DNA from: Lithobates sylvaticus
Lineage: Eukaryota > Chordata > Amphibia > Anura > Ranidae
Direction: 5' to 3'
Length of the DNA stretch: 64,000 bases
Assembly: GCA_028564925.1 (NCBI GenBank)
Contig: CM053029.1
Span: forward strand, 188,684,354-188,748,353
Shown: positions 45,461-57,907 of the stretch, piece by piece
Layout of the letters: each line of letters starts with the position of its first letter
Position numbering within the stretch: position 1 is the stretch's first letter
The notes under the pieces: generated by a model
Database searches by the model: none
What the model saw: only the letters and a program-made list of their open reading frames with translations
What the model was told of the DNA's origin: nothing
Translations under genes and position numbers: made by a program

Positions 45461-46005
45461 CCGGAGCCTAATCATGGGGATGGTATGTATGGTATAAGTT
45501 GCTTTGCAGAGGAAAGAAAAAAAATCCCAAAAAGCTCTTCTTTTGGGATGAAACTGACCCCGGCAGAACTGAGCACAATTTCTGGAGTCAGCATTAAGGA
45601 CTCATCGTCATTACTGATATTTAGACAATGTTTACCCATCCCTGATTTCAGATTGTAAGGTGCACGCATGCTAAGTATAAGTGTATAATTTCCAAGTATT
45701 TATTACCTCTGAGATCACAGTACTCCCCATAACAAAATCTTTCTTTTATTTTCTCTCTAGATGGAGCCATCATTGTTGAGACATCATTTGGTGACAACAT
45801 CTACTTCCTGGACCATAATGGTTTAGAGATTATATAAATACTGGTGCCTGTGAAATTCTTGACTGTGTTGTCCTACCTCTAACACAGATCACCCTCGAAT
45901 GCATTCTCTCACCTTGTCACTTACTACATAGTTATCATTTTTTGTTCCTGCCTGCAGCAAACTGGTGATATAACATCAGCCTAGACAAAGTCACTGGACT
46001 GGAGC
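45461..46005. other. Repeat copy and unassigned DNA
   Basis: 45695-45900 parallels 26985-27130 (ttctctctagatggagcc, gacaacatctacttcctgg). Nothing else recognised. Confidence 0.5.
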
Positions 46006-46438
46006 TTAAAGCAGAACTTCACTCTCTCAATCAACATTAATTCTTTATGCTACTAGAACAAGTAAATAGATAGGAAAGTATATCATATTTTCTTGTTTTC
46101 AATTTTTGTTTTAGATTTTTTCAGTTACATCCTGGTTTCCAGGACTAGGCAAATGATGTCATACATCCCAGGAATGTTCAGGGGGAGAGGAGGGGCTTTC
46201 TAAGCACACCCTCATGCCTGCATGCCTTAGCTAAAGGCAGATGGATATCAGCAAGTGAATGCTGCATGAATCATTTGCCCTTACTCAAGATGGCCACAGT
46301 CAGAAATGTTAGGGGGTGTTTTTTAAAGTGATTTCTCAGCAAATAAAAGCATGGAGATATGGATGGATGGGGGAGTTTGCTCAAATTAAAAAGCATTTTT
46401 AGTTTGTGGTGCTCAGATGTACTGTAGATCCACTTTAA
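46006..46438. mobile_element. TTAA-flanked MITE sharing a junction with its neighbour
   Basis: ttaaagcagaacttcactct at the left and agatccactttaa at the right give similar ends. TTAA at 46006-46009 and 46435-46438. The right TTAA is also the left TTAA of the next element. Confidence 0.8.
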
Positions 46439-47340
46439 CCTCTTAAGGACTACCCCACGCAAATACACTGTGGCAGGGCAGCCCCCCTGCATGAAATCAT
46501 GTACCTGTATGTGATTTCGGGCACGGGGTCTGGGGAGTGCGCACACGTCGCCGGCGACCCGCTCCCGCCGGTGACCCGCTCCCGCTGTGATTGGACCCGC
46601 CGATCGTTCTGAGGAGAGGCAGAACTGTGGTCTGCCTACGTAAACAAAGCAGACTGCCTTTCTGCCAGAGGGGAAGGTGGAGATCTTGTGTTTCTGCTAA
46701 GTAGAAACACGGATCTCTGTTTTGCCCCAGTCAAAGCACCCCCACAGTTAGAAAGCACACTTAACCCTTTGATCGCCCCTGATGTTAACTCCTTCCCTGC
46801 CAGTGTCATTAGAACAGTTATAGTGGATTTTTCAAAAGTGTCAAAATTGTCAGTTAGATGTCCGATTTGTCTGCCGCAATGTCGCAGTCCCCCTAAAAAT
46901 CACAGATCGCCACCATTACTAGAAAATAAATAAATAAAAATTCCACAAATCTATCCTATAGTTTGCAGATGCTATAACTTTTGGCAAACCAATCAATAAA
47001 TGCTTATTGAGATTTTATTTTACCAAAAATATGTTGATGAATAAATTTGATTTTTTAATTTTTTTTTATTGGGTATGTTTTATTGCAGAAAGTAAAAAAT
47101 ATTCTTAATTTTTTCAAATTTTTGGTCTTTTTTTGTTTATAGCGCAAAAAAAAATAAAAACTGCAGAGGTGATCAAATACCACCAAAAGTAAGCTCTATT
47201 TGTGGGAAAAATAGGACAATTATATTTGGGTAAAGTGTCGCACGACCACGCAATTGTCAGTTAAAGTAACGCAGTGCCGTATCTCAAAAAAATGTCCTGG
47301 TCCGGAAGGGGGATAAACCTTCCGATGCTGAAGTGGTTAA
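46435..47340. mobile_element. TTAA-family repeat, copy B
   Basis: Starts TTAAcctcttaaggac and ends gaagtggTTAA (47337-47340). Matches copy A (9965-10950) in sequence and order, including ttaaccctttgatcgcccct and gatcaaataccaccaaaag. Non-autonomous. Confidence 0.9.
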
Positions 47341-47348
47341 GGACTGAT

Positions 47349-47706
47349 TTAACCACTTCAATACAGGGCACTTATACACCTTCCCGCCCAGACCAATTTT
47401 CAACTTTCAGCGCTGTTGCATTTTGAATGACAATACAACACTGTACCCAAACTAAATTTTTATCATTTTGTTCCCACAAATTGAGCTTTTTTTTGGTGGT
47501 ATTTCATCACCTCTGGGATTTTTATTTTCTGCTAAATGAATCAAAAAAAGACTGAAAATTTTGAAAAAAATATTTTTTTTTTTGTTTCTGTTGCAAAACT
47601 TTGATTTTTTTTTTTGATTTTTGACTTTGATCATATGACATCCGGTCAGGATATTGAAACCACTTTGCCGCTGTCATTTTGCTATATGGCGGGCGGCAAG
47701 TGGTAA
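47349..47706. mobile_element. TTAA-family repeat, copy C, opposite orientation
   Basis: Starts TTAAccacttcaatacagg eight bases after copy B and ends gcggcaagtggtaaatt. The block tttggtggtatttcatcacc is the inverse of the ggtgatcaaataccaccaaa type in copies A and B. Contains T runs (47571-47582, 47606-47615). Confidence 0.85.
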
Positions 47707-49213
47707 ATTAATAAAAAAAATGTTTTTTTTTGTTTTGTTTTTTTAATTCAGACTTGTAAAGTCACTGAAAGGTCTGCATTAAGTTCATTACTGAGTCACC
47801 ACAAGTATCATATTGTCTCTTGAAACAATACTTCTACCCCAGCAAACAGAAAGGGGTTTGTCAGTTTTACTTGTTTCCAGAGGCAACTTAGCTGTAAACA
47901 AAATAAATACAAATTTGGATTATAAAAATGCACATGACAAATGTAGAACATTTGCAGAGACTCTTTTTGTTGACGTACTTCTGCATCCATCACTCCCTCT
48001 TCAACCATGTTACCGGTTTAGCTCTAAACACAGCCAATAGCTCCGTTATCCAGCCGGCAAGCCTTGAAAGGGTTATCAGCACATTCCCCTTCAATGGAAG
48101 ATATATTTCCAGCACCTCCATTCAGCCAGCAAGGTGGAGAGGCCCTCATAGCTTAATTTATTCTGTCTCAACTATATAAAGACATCAGGAATTTGAATTT
48201 TCAGTATTATTATTGACGACGTTCATTAATCACTCCAAAGGACCTTGACACAGTTTCAAGCGCTGTGAGTCTACAAGGCAGAGGCAATATTTTTTTTCTC
48301 CACTGTACTTTGCTTTTGTATTTAGCTATATGCAACTGACAGAATATTAAAGGAAACTTGGCAACCATTTTAAAAGTTTCAAAGAAAAAGTCCTGTAAAA
48401 CTTACATTGCAGTATGCCTGGTATTACCTTTATTAGCCAGAAAAGTGCCCTCTGCATGCCTCTCTGAAAATAGCTGCCCTGTGTTATTAGATGCCTGGCT
48501 TCAGGGCCAATTGCCATCTGCCTGTCCAATAGGAACACCTTAATGGTCATCACAAAAGTTAAACTGGTTGAAAACTCTTCCATATTCCCAGGAAAGTGGC
48601 CATCCTCAGGTAAAATACAGAGTAGAAAAAAATCCTCCTACATAAGTTGAACCTGTTTATCTGCAGCCCTCTCTTCTTTATAGCCTACAGCACACAGAAT
48701 GTACACAGCATCTCTCAGCAGCACAAAGCATGGGGCATGGATCTGAATTCACACACTGCACAACTCAGGGAGAAGAACTCTGAGCCCTGATTGGAGGGAA
48801 GAGACGCCCCCAACCCCCACTTCACACAGTGCACGAAGAACAAGCACCGCTGTGGCTGTCAATCAGAGGCTGTGTGCTGGAGTTCTTCTTTTTTCTGTTG
48901 GTGTCTGGAAAAACTGTCAGAAGTGACTCATGCAGATAACATAAAAACAAGGCAGCAGAGAGAAATCACATTCCGAGCTTTGGTCAGAGACAAGATACAA
49001 ATTATAGGGGATGTGCTTTGTTCAGATTTCATGTCTCAGGTTTACAACCACTTTAATAAATCACCATAAAATGTTCTAAAAATAAAATTACATTTTTTAG
49101 ATTGAGTTGGGAATAGTTCAAACCCCTGTCAGTTTATTTTTTTATTTTTATTTTTTGTGTCCTGTTGGAGAAACAACACTTCCTGTCCTGGAGAAACAAC
49201 AGGAAGTGATGAA
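47707..49213. other. No recognised gene
   Basis: T runs near 47720. 47750-47785 repeats words of 28330-28375. 48040-48150 has paired words (cagccggcaagccttg / cagccagcaagg). 48590-49060 may be a TTAA-type element ending ccactttaa (49050-49055). No exon supported. Confidence 0.45.
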
Positions 49214-49320
49214 ATACCTCTCCACAAAGAAGAAAAATCCCCTCTCCTCAAAGAAGAAAAAACCCCTCTCCACAAAGAAGAAAAATCCCCTCTCCTCAAT
49301 GAAGAAAAATCCCCTCTCCT
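49214..49320. repeat. 24-bp minisatellite
   Basis: About 4.5 units of tctcctcaaagaagaaaaat + cccc. Its translation as repeated Lys-Lys-Lys-Asn-Pro-Leu-Ser-Ser follows from the 24-bp period. Confidence 0.95.
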
Positions 49321-49321
49321 C

Positions 49322-49630
49322 TAAAGCTGGTCACAGATGTATTGAAACTCAGCCAATTCAGCAGGGACAGGCCAAATTTGGATCCACGTGTGGCCGATCC
49401 CACTTGGCAGAAGTTGATCTTCTTATGTCCAACGGGCTTGTTGTAAAAAATGTTCTCGATCAGTGGCTTCAACCTCTGAACAGTGTACTGTGACAGTGGA
49501 AGAGTTCCACTGTCACAATACAATGGCACAATGCAGAGGATTCTTCCATCCACCTGGCTTGTGAGGATGGGGCAATTATTTTTCAATCAGCCTGCTGATT
49601 AATGAAAAGTGAGTCATCTATGGCCAGCCA
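49322..49630. mobile_element. MITE with imperfect terminal inverted repeats
   Basis: taaagctggtcacagatg at the left resembles the reverse complement of catctatggccagcc at the right. A central hairpin gtgacagtggaa / ttccactgtcac lies at 49490-49517. No target duplication resolved. Confidence 0.65.
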
Positions 49631-49835
49631 ACGGCACTTACCATTGGAACAGTTATCCTCTTTGGGAGAAATTATTAGACAGAAGAAAAATAGACAGGGT
49701 GAAACTTCCCAGTGGGGACACAGTGTAATACAACCCAATGGGGTTTAAATATTTCCACATTTATTAAAAATAAAAAAATACTTTAAATAGTAACACCATC
49801 CAACATTTTTTTGTTTTTGTAGTGCTGAAAAGTTA

Positions 49836-50201
49836 TGCCCCGTACACGCGGTCGGACATTCCGACCACAAAATTCCGAAATTTTTGATTTTGTCCGAAAC
49901 TTGTCTTGCATACACACGGTTGCACAAAGTCGTCGAAAAATCTGATCGTTCGGAACAAGGTGACGTACAAAACTAACGACGGGACTATGTAGAGGCTAGT
50001 AGCCAATAGCTTTCGTCTCACACACAATCGGAAAAAGTCTGATCGGATTTTGTTGTCGGAAAATTTTAGATCAAGCTCTCAAACTTTTTCCATCTGAAAT
50101 TCTGATGGAAAAAGTCCGATAGAGCCCACACACGATTGGATTTTCCGACAACATAATCCGATCTGACTTTTTCCGGAATTTCCGACAGTGTGTACGGGGC
50201 A
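49836..50201. mobile_element. MITE of the 'tgccccgtacacac' family, copy 2
   Basis: tgccccgtacacgcggtcgg at the left is mirrored by cgacagtgtgtacggggca at the right. Multiple inner palindromic words (ttttccgacaacata). TA bases flank both ends. Confidence 0.93.
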
Positions 50202-51824
50202 TTAGGCTTTTCTGCTAATGGGACAGCAATGGAGAGGAAATCTCCCCAGAAGGACACAGTCATAAAAAGCTAAAGGAGATTTTTAACACTTTCCCTTATT
50301 TGGCAATAAAAAAAAATTCATTAGAATAGGAAGCGTTGAGAAATCTCCCAAAAATTCTTACAGAGGTTCTAATCTTTACAAGCTCAGTACAAAAACGAAT
50401 ACAAACATTTGCTTGCAATTCCTCTATTTTATTTAACATATTAGTGTCTCATTATAACAAAAAAAAAACACAAGCTTGTCTTCCAGCCCAAATTCTGAAA
50501 AGACTAAACAGATTTGCTGCGTAATAAACAATAATACAATGTAATTTATCTGGTAACACTTTAACACAGCTTACGGTAAGTGGTGTCCTGCACTTTAATT
50601 GGTATATTATACTTGAAGACTGATAACTTAATTTTAATAATTAAATTTTTTTTTTTCTCTTTATGAAATATAGGTATTTTATAATTGAATACATGAATAA
50701 TCTAAACTTCAAAAATGTAAGGTTTAATGGGCAATTACAATGACTATCGCTAATAGAAAAATAATCTTTAGCCATTTTTTTCTTTGAACGCGTATATAAT
50801 AATTTTTTTTTGTCTAGTTGTGATAAGTTAAGCAAGAAATGAGCTCAGCTGAATTTTCCAGTTCAGCTTGTTGAATTTACATTGTAAAGACAGTGATGAG
50901 AGCGCATGCAGAACAGGGGGTGCCTTCATTCAATTACAGAAGGGCCTGGAAGCAGTGGGTGAGAACTATCTAATATGAGATGATCTCTCTTCTGTATGAT
51001 TTGGAGCTATCAAGCTGTGACGAGTAGAGAAAATGGCAGGGTGGGGGGGGCCCAGCTTGGAATAAAATGTTCTCAATAAGCTAAAAAACAAGGTCTCTTT
51101 TTAAAAAAAAAAAGCAGGATAGTATAATGGAGAGTATATCTTGTTGTTGGTTAGCTAAATATAATTTAGGGTGCAAGTCTTCAAAAACACTTTTATAAGG
51201 CATAATCTCATACCTGATTAAGAAAACCGACAGCCAGTTATAAAAGAATGGTATGGCTTTACCATGGCTATAACGCTGCTTTGGTATAAAAATTGTGCTT
51301 CGGTGTTCCAAAACAAGAACCATTCAAATGAATGAATTGGGGGAAAAATTTAGGAGGACGAAAGCCCTGTCATGTGACCTGGCAAATTCATGTGACTGGC
51401 CTCTTCCCCAATCAAAAAATTCTCTCTGCAACATTAAAAGGACACTGTCACCTTGGCCATGCAAAAATTCATCCCAAGACCCCATATACTCACCTTACCT
51501 GCACTCCATTGCAGCTCCTTGCTCCTCTGACACCTGTTCAAATACCAGGCACTTCTAGATATGGGGGGATATATAACCTACACGCATGACAGGGCCCAGA
51601 ACATAAGCAAGGAAGTGAAGTCATTGTTCCTCTAGGTCACCAACACAGCCAATATCAGCACCAACTGTGGAGGAGCAAGGAGCTACAAGGGTCCAAAAGT
51701 TTTAGGCAGGTGTGAAGAAATGCTGTAAAGTAAGAATGCTTTCAAAATATATATTTTAATAGTCTATTTTTATGAATTTACAAAATGCAAAGTGAGCGAA
51801 CAGAAGAAAAATCTACCTAGAAGC
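50202..51824. other. No recognised gene
   Basis: AT-rich to 50830, then mixed. G run at 51042-51050, A run at 51103-51112. Frames at 51295-51589 overlap in different registers and have no motif. Confidence 0.5.
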
Positions 51825-52860
51825 AGGGATGTAACTAGAACCTTCAGGGCCCCAGTGCAAGAAACCATGAGCCCCCCCACCTATGGATCAGTGGCAGCAG
51901 TGGTGGGGGGATGGGATCAGTCCACTTAGGGTGGTGGGGAGATGGGATCAGTGGCAGGGGTGGTGGGGGGGGGGGAATCAGTGGCAGGGGTGGTGGTGAT
52001 TATAGGGATGACATCAGTGGCAGTGGGGGTGGTGAGAATAGGGATGACATCAGTGGCAATGGTAGTGTGGAGAGGGATGACATCAGTGGCAGTGGTGGTG
52101 ACATCAGTGGCAGTGGTGGGACAGGGATGACATCAGTGGCAGTGGTGGCATAGGGATGACATCAGTGGCGGTGGTGGTGGCAGGACAGGGATGACATCAG
52201 TGGCAGTGGTGGTGGGGAGATAGGGATGACATAAGTGGTAGTGGTGGTGGGTATAGGGATGACATCAGTGGTAGTGGTGCTGGTGAGACTAGGGATGACA
52301 TCAGTGGCAGTGGTGGTGGTATAGGGATGACATCAGTGTCAGTGGTGGGATAGGGATGACATCAGTGGCAGTGGTGAGGATAGGGATGACATCAGAGGCA
52401 GTGGTGGGGATAGGGATGACATCAGTGGCAGTAGTGATGGAGGCATAGGAATGACATCATTAGGGGATAGGGATGACATGAGTGGCTGTTGCGGTAGTGG
52501 GGATAGGGATGACATTAGTGGTGGGGATAGGGATGACATCAGTGGCAGTGGTGATGGAGGGATAGGGATGACATGAGTGGTGGTAGTGGGGAAAGGGATG
52601 ACATGAGTGGGAGTGGTGGCGATAAGGATGACATCAGTAGTGGCGATGGAGGGATAGGGATGACATCAGTGGGGCGGATTGGGATGACATCAATGGTGAT
52701 GGTGATGGAGGGATAGGGATGACATCAGTCTACTGCCACTGATGTCATCCCTTTCCCCCCCACTGCTGATGTCATTCCTATCCCCCCATCACCACCGCCT
52801 GATGGGAGGGAGGGGGGGGGTGGGATCAGTCAAAGGCAGCGGTGGTGGTGGGGTGGGATT
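51825..52860. repeat. GATGACATCAGTGG minisatellite with inverted end
   Basis: From ~51885 to 52728 roughly 28-30 variable units (27-36 bp) of agggatgacatcagtggcag + tggtggtgg occur. At 52729-52800 the phrase is inverted (ctgccactgatgtcatccct), so the right end can fold onto the array. The left flank cagggatgtaactagaacct + tcagggccccagtgc (51826-51860) looks like a hAT terminus, so the array may lie within a hAT element whose right end is lost. Confidence 0.9.
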
Positions 52861-52865
52861 AACCT

Positions 52866-53390
52866 TGCTTTGTGCATTGGTCCAAATCATTTGGTGGAGG
52901 TGAGATAATGGTGTGCATCAGCATACCAAGACATTTTGGACAATTTCATGCTCCCAACTCTGTGGGAACAGTTTGGGGATGGCCCCTTCCTGTTCCAACA
53001 TGACTGCGCACCAGTGCACAAAGCAAGGTCCATAAAGACATGGATGAGTGAGTTTGGGGGTGGAAACTTGACTGGCCTGCACAGAGTCCTGACCTCAACC
53101 CAATAGAACACCTTTGGGATGAATTAGAGCAGAGACTGTGATGCAGGCCTTCTCGTTCAACATCAGTGCCTGCCCTCACAAATGCATTTCTGGAAAAATG
53201 GTCAAACGTTCCCATAGACACACTCCTAAACCTTGTGGACAGCCTTCCCAGAAGACTTGAAGCTGTTATAGCTGCAAAGGGTGGGCAAATTCAAAATTGA
53301 ACCCTATGGACTAAGACTGGGATGCCATTAAAGTTCATGTACGTGTAAAGGCGTCCCAATACTTTTGGTAACATGTGTATATACAGTACA
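52866..53390 (+). pseudogene. Tc1/mariner transposase C-terminal remnant
   Basis: The plus strand encodes FLFQHDCAPVHKARSIKTWM (52987-53046), with the second catalytic Asp in the HD pair. DWPAQSPDLNPIEHLWDELE follows (from ~53071), the third catalytic block with a Glu/Asp after PDLNPIEHLW. Last is PIDTLLNLVDSLPRRLEAVI + AAKGG (~53210-53285). The 3' end aaggcgtcccaatacttttg matches Tc1-type terminal repeats. The N-terminal DNA-binding part and first Asp are missing, and frame changes separate the blocks, so it is inactive. Confidence 0.88.
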
Positions 53391-54192
53391 TACGAAGGTG
53401 ACCAACGTCAAGGATATGTTCACTTTTCACCTGCTGCCCATAAGATCTTCTCGGTGTGGCCCCCGATACATAACCTTTCTTTATCATTTTCCTCATATGG
53501 AATGCCTTTGTACTCTTTTATTATACATAATCTTGATGTTTTTCTATATATAGTCTATAGTCATATAACTACACAGCTCAGACATATTTGCTCATTACCT
53601 ACACAGGCAGAGGTTAGCTGTACAGCACAGTAATTGTGTTTTATTGTTCATCTCCTTAAATACAATATATTATATAATTTTAACCAAGATTTAAATGCAG
53701 CTTTAACACTTATTCTGCTGGATACAGTTGTCTTCTTTTTTTTTTTTTTCATTTTTCAAACACGCTAAAATGTACTGTACATTTTAACATGAAAACGCAC
53801 TTAAAGATAAAAAAATATATATATAATTTTGTTGTAGGTGGTTGGACTCTAAAGAATAAATAGATGGTCATTTTTATTTTGTACGGAAATTTTTATTTTG
53901 TATGATGATATTTGCACACAAGTTAGCAAATCTATATTTTCAGTAAAAAAAAAAAAATACATTCAAACGAATTTTTAGCACACACAAACAATAAAATCTC
54001 CAAATTCTGTATTCTGTAAAATACAAAATATGAGGTAGAGCCAAGCAAGTAGATACCAGATATGTCAAGACTCAAAATTGCATCTGACCGCAATGAATGG
54101 CAAATTATGATATCGAAACGTTTTCAAAGATAAAGCATCAAAAGCTTTTAAAAGTCATTAGCTTGGATTTAGCCATAAAGGACAGCCATTGA
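53391..54192. other. AT-rich, no recognised feature
   Basis: T run at 53738-53749 and A-rich tracts near 53945. No motif in short frames. Confidence 0.5.
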
Positions 54193-54565
54193 AGTGAAAT
54201 TCAGTCTAACACCAACAATGCTTAAAAATGTTCCCATCCCCTCCTGTTGCCTATCCTGCATACCCTGTGTAAAAAAGATCTGTATACTTACCTATTTTAA
54301 GTCACTCTGGTAAGACACATTTTCCACAACTCCGGCTCCCCTGTGTGAATCAGTGGCAGCTGCATGGGGAGAGGTGCTCCCTCCTGTCCCCTTCAGCTGC
54401 TGCTCACTGAAACAGGGAAGTCACATGACTGGACTAGAGTGGACTAAAAATCTGTAAGTATACAGATATTTTTTTTACACAGCTTAGGAAGGATAGGTAG
54501 CTGGGGGGTGGAAGGAACATTTTTAAGCATAGTTACAAGTAGTGTTAGGCTGGAATTTCACTTTA
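54193..54565. mobile_element. Foldback MITE with ~110-bp arms
   Basis: gtgaaattcagtctaacacc (54196) pairs with the right end ttaggctggaatttcac (54546-54562). Further in, cttaaaaatgttcc pairs with ggaacatttttaag, and agatctgtatacttac with gtaagtatacagat. The loop is GC-richer. Confidence 0.85.
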
Positions 54566-55083
54566 CATATTTTTTCATGTTGCTGTTTTTTACCAGCCTA
54601 AATTTAAGGGGTTGACAAGCCACCAATGTGAGAGCACTTTTAGAGCGATAGTTACTCAAAGTGGTTGCACACCCTGTACAACCACTTTTACCTACATGTA
54701 AGCCTATATTAAGGCTTACATGTAGGTGCTTGAAATGTCTCCTAAACCTCAACGGTTTAGGAGATATTTACGAAAGACCCGAACTCCGATGACTACGGCA
54801 CCTCGTGCCGTTTCTAATAGGGGTCTTGCTGTGACTGGCGGCTCCCGTCACACGACTCCGGCCAATCACCGAGTCAGAGTTTGCTGCCCCAGAAGGAAGG
54901 GGAAGAGGGGCGAAGATGATGGACGATCCCTGCTAATGGGGACAACGGTGACATTGCGGGCTTCGGTATCAGCTAAGTGACACATAATGGGCTACTATGT
55001 GATGCATAGTAGTCCATTATGCTTTTACCTTAGCTGGGAAATAAAGAGGAAGTAATACCCACCAGGGTTTACTTCCTCTTTAA
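54566..55083. mobile_element. TTAA-type element with several hairpins
   Basis: The right end gggtttacttcctctttaa (TTAA 55080-55083) matches the 15622-15844 family ends. The left edge is unclear. Hairpins: cctacatgtaagcct / aggcttacatgtagg (54691-54727), ctcctaaacc / ggtttaggag (54739-54763), cataatgggctactatg / catagtagtccattatg (54985-55023). Confidence 0.65.
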
Positions 55084-56032
55084 TCGCGACAGGTCTAGAT
55101 CCCTGATGCCTCCCCTGCACTTAGGCTGTAATGGAGTACACAGCATCTCCAACCACCGCTTCACCTGGGTCTCCTATATGGGAAATGTCAGCTCTGAACC
55201 CAAAAGTGCTCAGAGCTAAATGCTTCTAGGTTTAAACTTCATTGGAGAGATGGAGGAACAGACATTCCCTCCATCTCTCCCAGCTCACTATCCTGGTTTA
55301 TTTTGCTTTTTCTATTTCAGATGGCTCCCAAAATAAGCAGGGAACCCCCAGTACTGAAGATGGGGGTGGCCACAAGGAAAGACACTGTAGAAGCGACCAG
55401 GTGGCTGTATAGCTTCCAGATTTCTTCCACAATATAAACTGGCAGCATGCTCCTAAAAAGTAGCCAATCCCACGACAGTGACTGTGAATTTGTTTACATG
55501 CCACCATTACAATGTTTTTTCGTCAGTGGCAGTAAAAGGAATAATGTGATGGATGTCATCACAAGCCATTAAAAAAGTGGAAGAAAAAGGGACAAACTTG
55601 ACATAAAAAAGCCAGTAAAGTTAGCTGTAGAAAGCTGTAGATGTAGAGTCTGTTTTTCGCTGTTTTTGTAGTAGTTTTTCTTCAGCGTTTTTTGGTGTTT
55701 TTTAGTCTTTTTTTAGCAAAAATATACTCCCATAAAAGCTTATGGCTTAAAAATACTGACTAACCATGTTTTTCGGCATATTTATTTTGAGTTTTTAAGC
55801 TGTTTTTGCCTTTTTTTCAGAGTTTTTCCAGCTGAAAAACTCCTCTCAAAACCCTCTAGTTCTGGGGTTTTTTTCCCAGCTAGAATACGCCCCTGCCAAA
55901 AACTGCTGATAACAGTTTATTGTGTGCATGGACACATAGAATAACATGCTAGGGAGTTTATTGACTGCCCAAAAAAAAATTTTGAAGCCAAAAACAGCAG
56001 CTGTAAAAACGTCCAGTGTGCATGAAGTCTAA
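55084..56032. other. No gene; T-rich repeat-like block
   Basis: 55620-56030 is T-rich (gcgttttttggtgtttttta) with ctgaaaaactcctc, resembling a decayed MITE. A pyrimidine tract plus cag at 55304-55320 followed by a 39-codon frame was considered and rejected as an exon. Confidence 0.45.
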
Positions 56033-56435
56033 TGCCGCGTACACACGGTCGGAATTTCCGATGGAAACAGTCCGATGGGAGCTTTTCAACGGATTTTCCG
56101 ACCGTGTGTATGCCCATCGGTCTACTTTGGATTGAGAACCTGTTCTCAATTTTTCCGACGGAAAACCTTTCTATCGGATTTTCCAATCGTGTGTATGCAA
56201 TTCCGACACGCAAAATTTCGACGCATGCTCGGAAACAATTTGACGCATGCTCGGAAGCATTAAACTTCCCTTTTATAGTGCTGTCAAACGTGTTTTATGC
56301 CGCTGTGTTACTGACCGTCGGAATTTGGTGTGACCGTGTGTAGGCAAGTCAGTTTGAGAGAAATTCCGTCGGAATTCCGACGGGAAAACCATCAGAGCTT
56401 TTTCCGACGAGAATTCCGACCGTGTGTACGTGGCA
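56033..56435. mobile_element. MITE of the 'tgccccgtacacac' family, copy 3
   Basis: tgccgcgtacacacggtcgg at the left is mirrored by attccgaccgtgtgtacgtg + gca at the right. Repeated ttccgac / gtcggaa words throughout. Confidence 0.93.
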
Positions 56436-57337
56436 TAACAAGGCAGTTGAGAGCAGTATACAATTCATCTTTAGGGTTCTGAATCTCTATTCATGCATTT
56501 TTCATCATATGCTCTGTTCAAATTGCCCAGATTTTTGACAGACTTACTTTAAATCTGTTCTAGTTCACAGGTTCTCTTGGTTACATACTGCTTATACATA
56601 ATATGCGTAAAATATGTAAAGATAACCCAAAAAGAGTAATAATAAAATACTGTAGATCAGATGAATTACTTAGAACTTTCTTCCATCTTTTTTTTTTTTG
56701 TTTGTTTACTAGTAACCAGAACTGGAAATCTCCATCGACTTCTTCCCCAGAAAAGCCCTCTAGGAATTGTCTTCATTTGACAGAGTGTAGGTACTGTTTT
56801 CTTGGTGGATGCACTCTTAATTGTAATGGAGTCGGTCCAAGGGTCATTTCCACATTCCAAAAAAGAAACCTGCCTGGCAGAGAACATGGCTAATCGATAA
56901 AATGTTGAAATTTCATCAGACCTCAAACTGCTATCTACTTTGTGCTCAGCAAGGGCAACAACAATCTATTGATCTGCTCTTTGTGCTGAAGGAAGTTGCA
57001 ACATTGCATTGATCAGTCTGGCTATACTATGGAATTGTAACATTATTCAGAATGGCAAAAGTATGTCTTCGCTAGAGTGAATGTGAATATGATAAGAACT
57101 GGTATAGAACTGATAAGAACCGATGTACAGTATATACGATAAGAACTGGTCGAGAACTGATAAGAACCAAAGTACAGTAAATATAATAAGTATTAGGTTC
57201 AGGAGAAAAGTAAAACTGCTAACATTTACCCTCTTGCTTTTGTCTTCTATTCACTGGCAAAATATAAGACATCTGACTGGTTTCTATGACCAAACATTGT
57301 AGAAATTTTCTTGCTCTAGATTGTAAACACCTGCAGT
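56436..57337. other. No recognised gene; small tandem duplication
   Basis: 57092-57185 holds two ~47-bp copies of gataagaactggt...gaactgataagaaccra...gtacagta. The remainder is unassigned. Confidence 0.55.
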
Positions 57338-57560
57338 TAAAGTGGAACTAAGCCTATTAATTTACCTGATTCGTAAAACAGTTACATTCAAGTCATGTTG
57401 TGAATGATAAGTTTCACAGTTGCTTGTACTCTCAACTTAACTGTCAATCCATCAAATGGCTGGTGTCATACCTGATGATGTACTGTACAGCACCATGGCA
57501 AACAGAGGCTAAGATGGCAGCTTCCTTGGCTGTAAAGGATAGTAGGATTTAGTTCTGTTT
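57338..57560. repeat. Dispersed repeat, copy 2 (pair with 26578)
   Basis: Begins gttaaagtggaactaagcc. Shares tcaaatggctggtgtcatac and gatggcagcttccttggctg with 26690-26775. Confidence 0.75.
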
Positions 57561-57903
57561 TTGGTGTTTTTAAAAGGTGGTCAACACCCTGGCCATTTCT
57601 AGCTTATAAAAACAACCATTAAGGAAAATTGTTAATGATATATTTGTATCTAAGGTTAAAATGTTAAATATTATATTAATTTCTATATTGTATTTCAATT
57701 ATTTGTAGCCTAGTCTCACTAACCACTTGAGCTCCGGATGGTTTTACCCTCTTCATGAACAGACTATTTTCTGCTATTCAGCACTGTGCTATTTTAACTG
57801 GCAATTGCGTTGTCATGCAACACTGTACACAAATTAAATTTAGATAATTTTTTTGCACACAGCTAAAGCTTTCGTTTGGTGGTATTTGATCACCACTGGG
57901 TTC

Positions 57904-57907
<4 letters not shown>

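Noticed and set aside
54726-54980. 84-codon frame as a small gene
   Set aside because: Lies inside a TTAA-type repeat with multiple hairpins; no motif or conserved composition.
55304-55440. Pyrimidine tract plus cag followed by an open frame, as a host exon
   Set aside because: Only 39 codons, no recognisable domain, no matching donor context, and surrounded by repeats.
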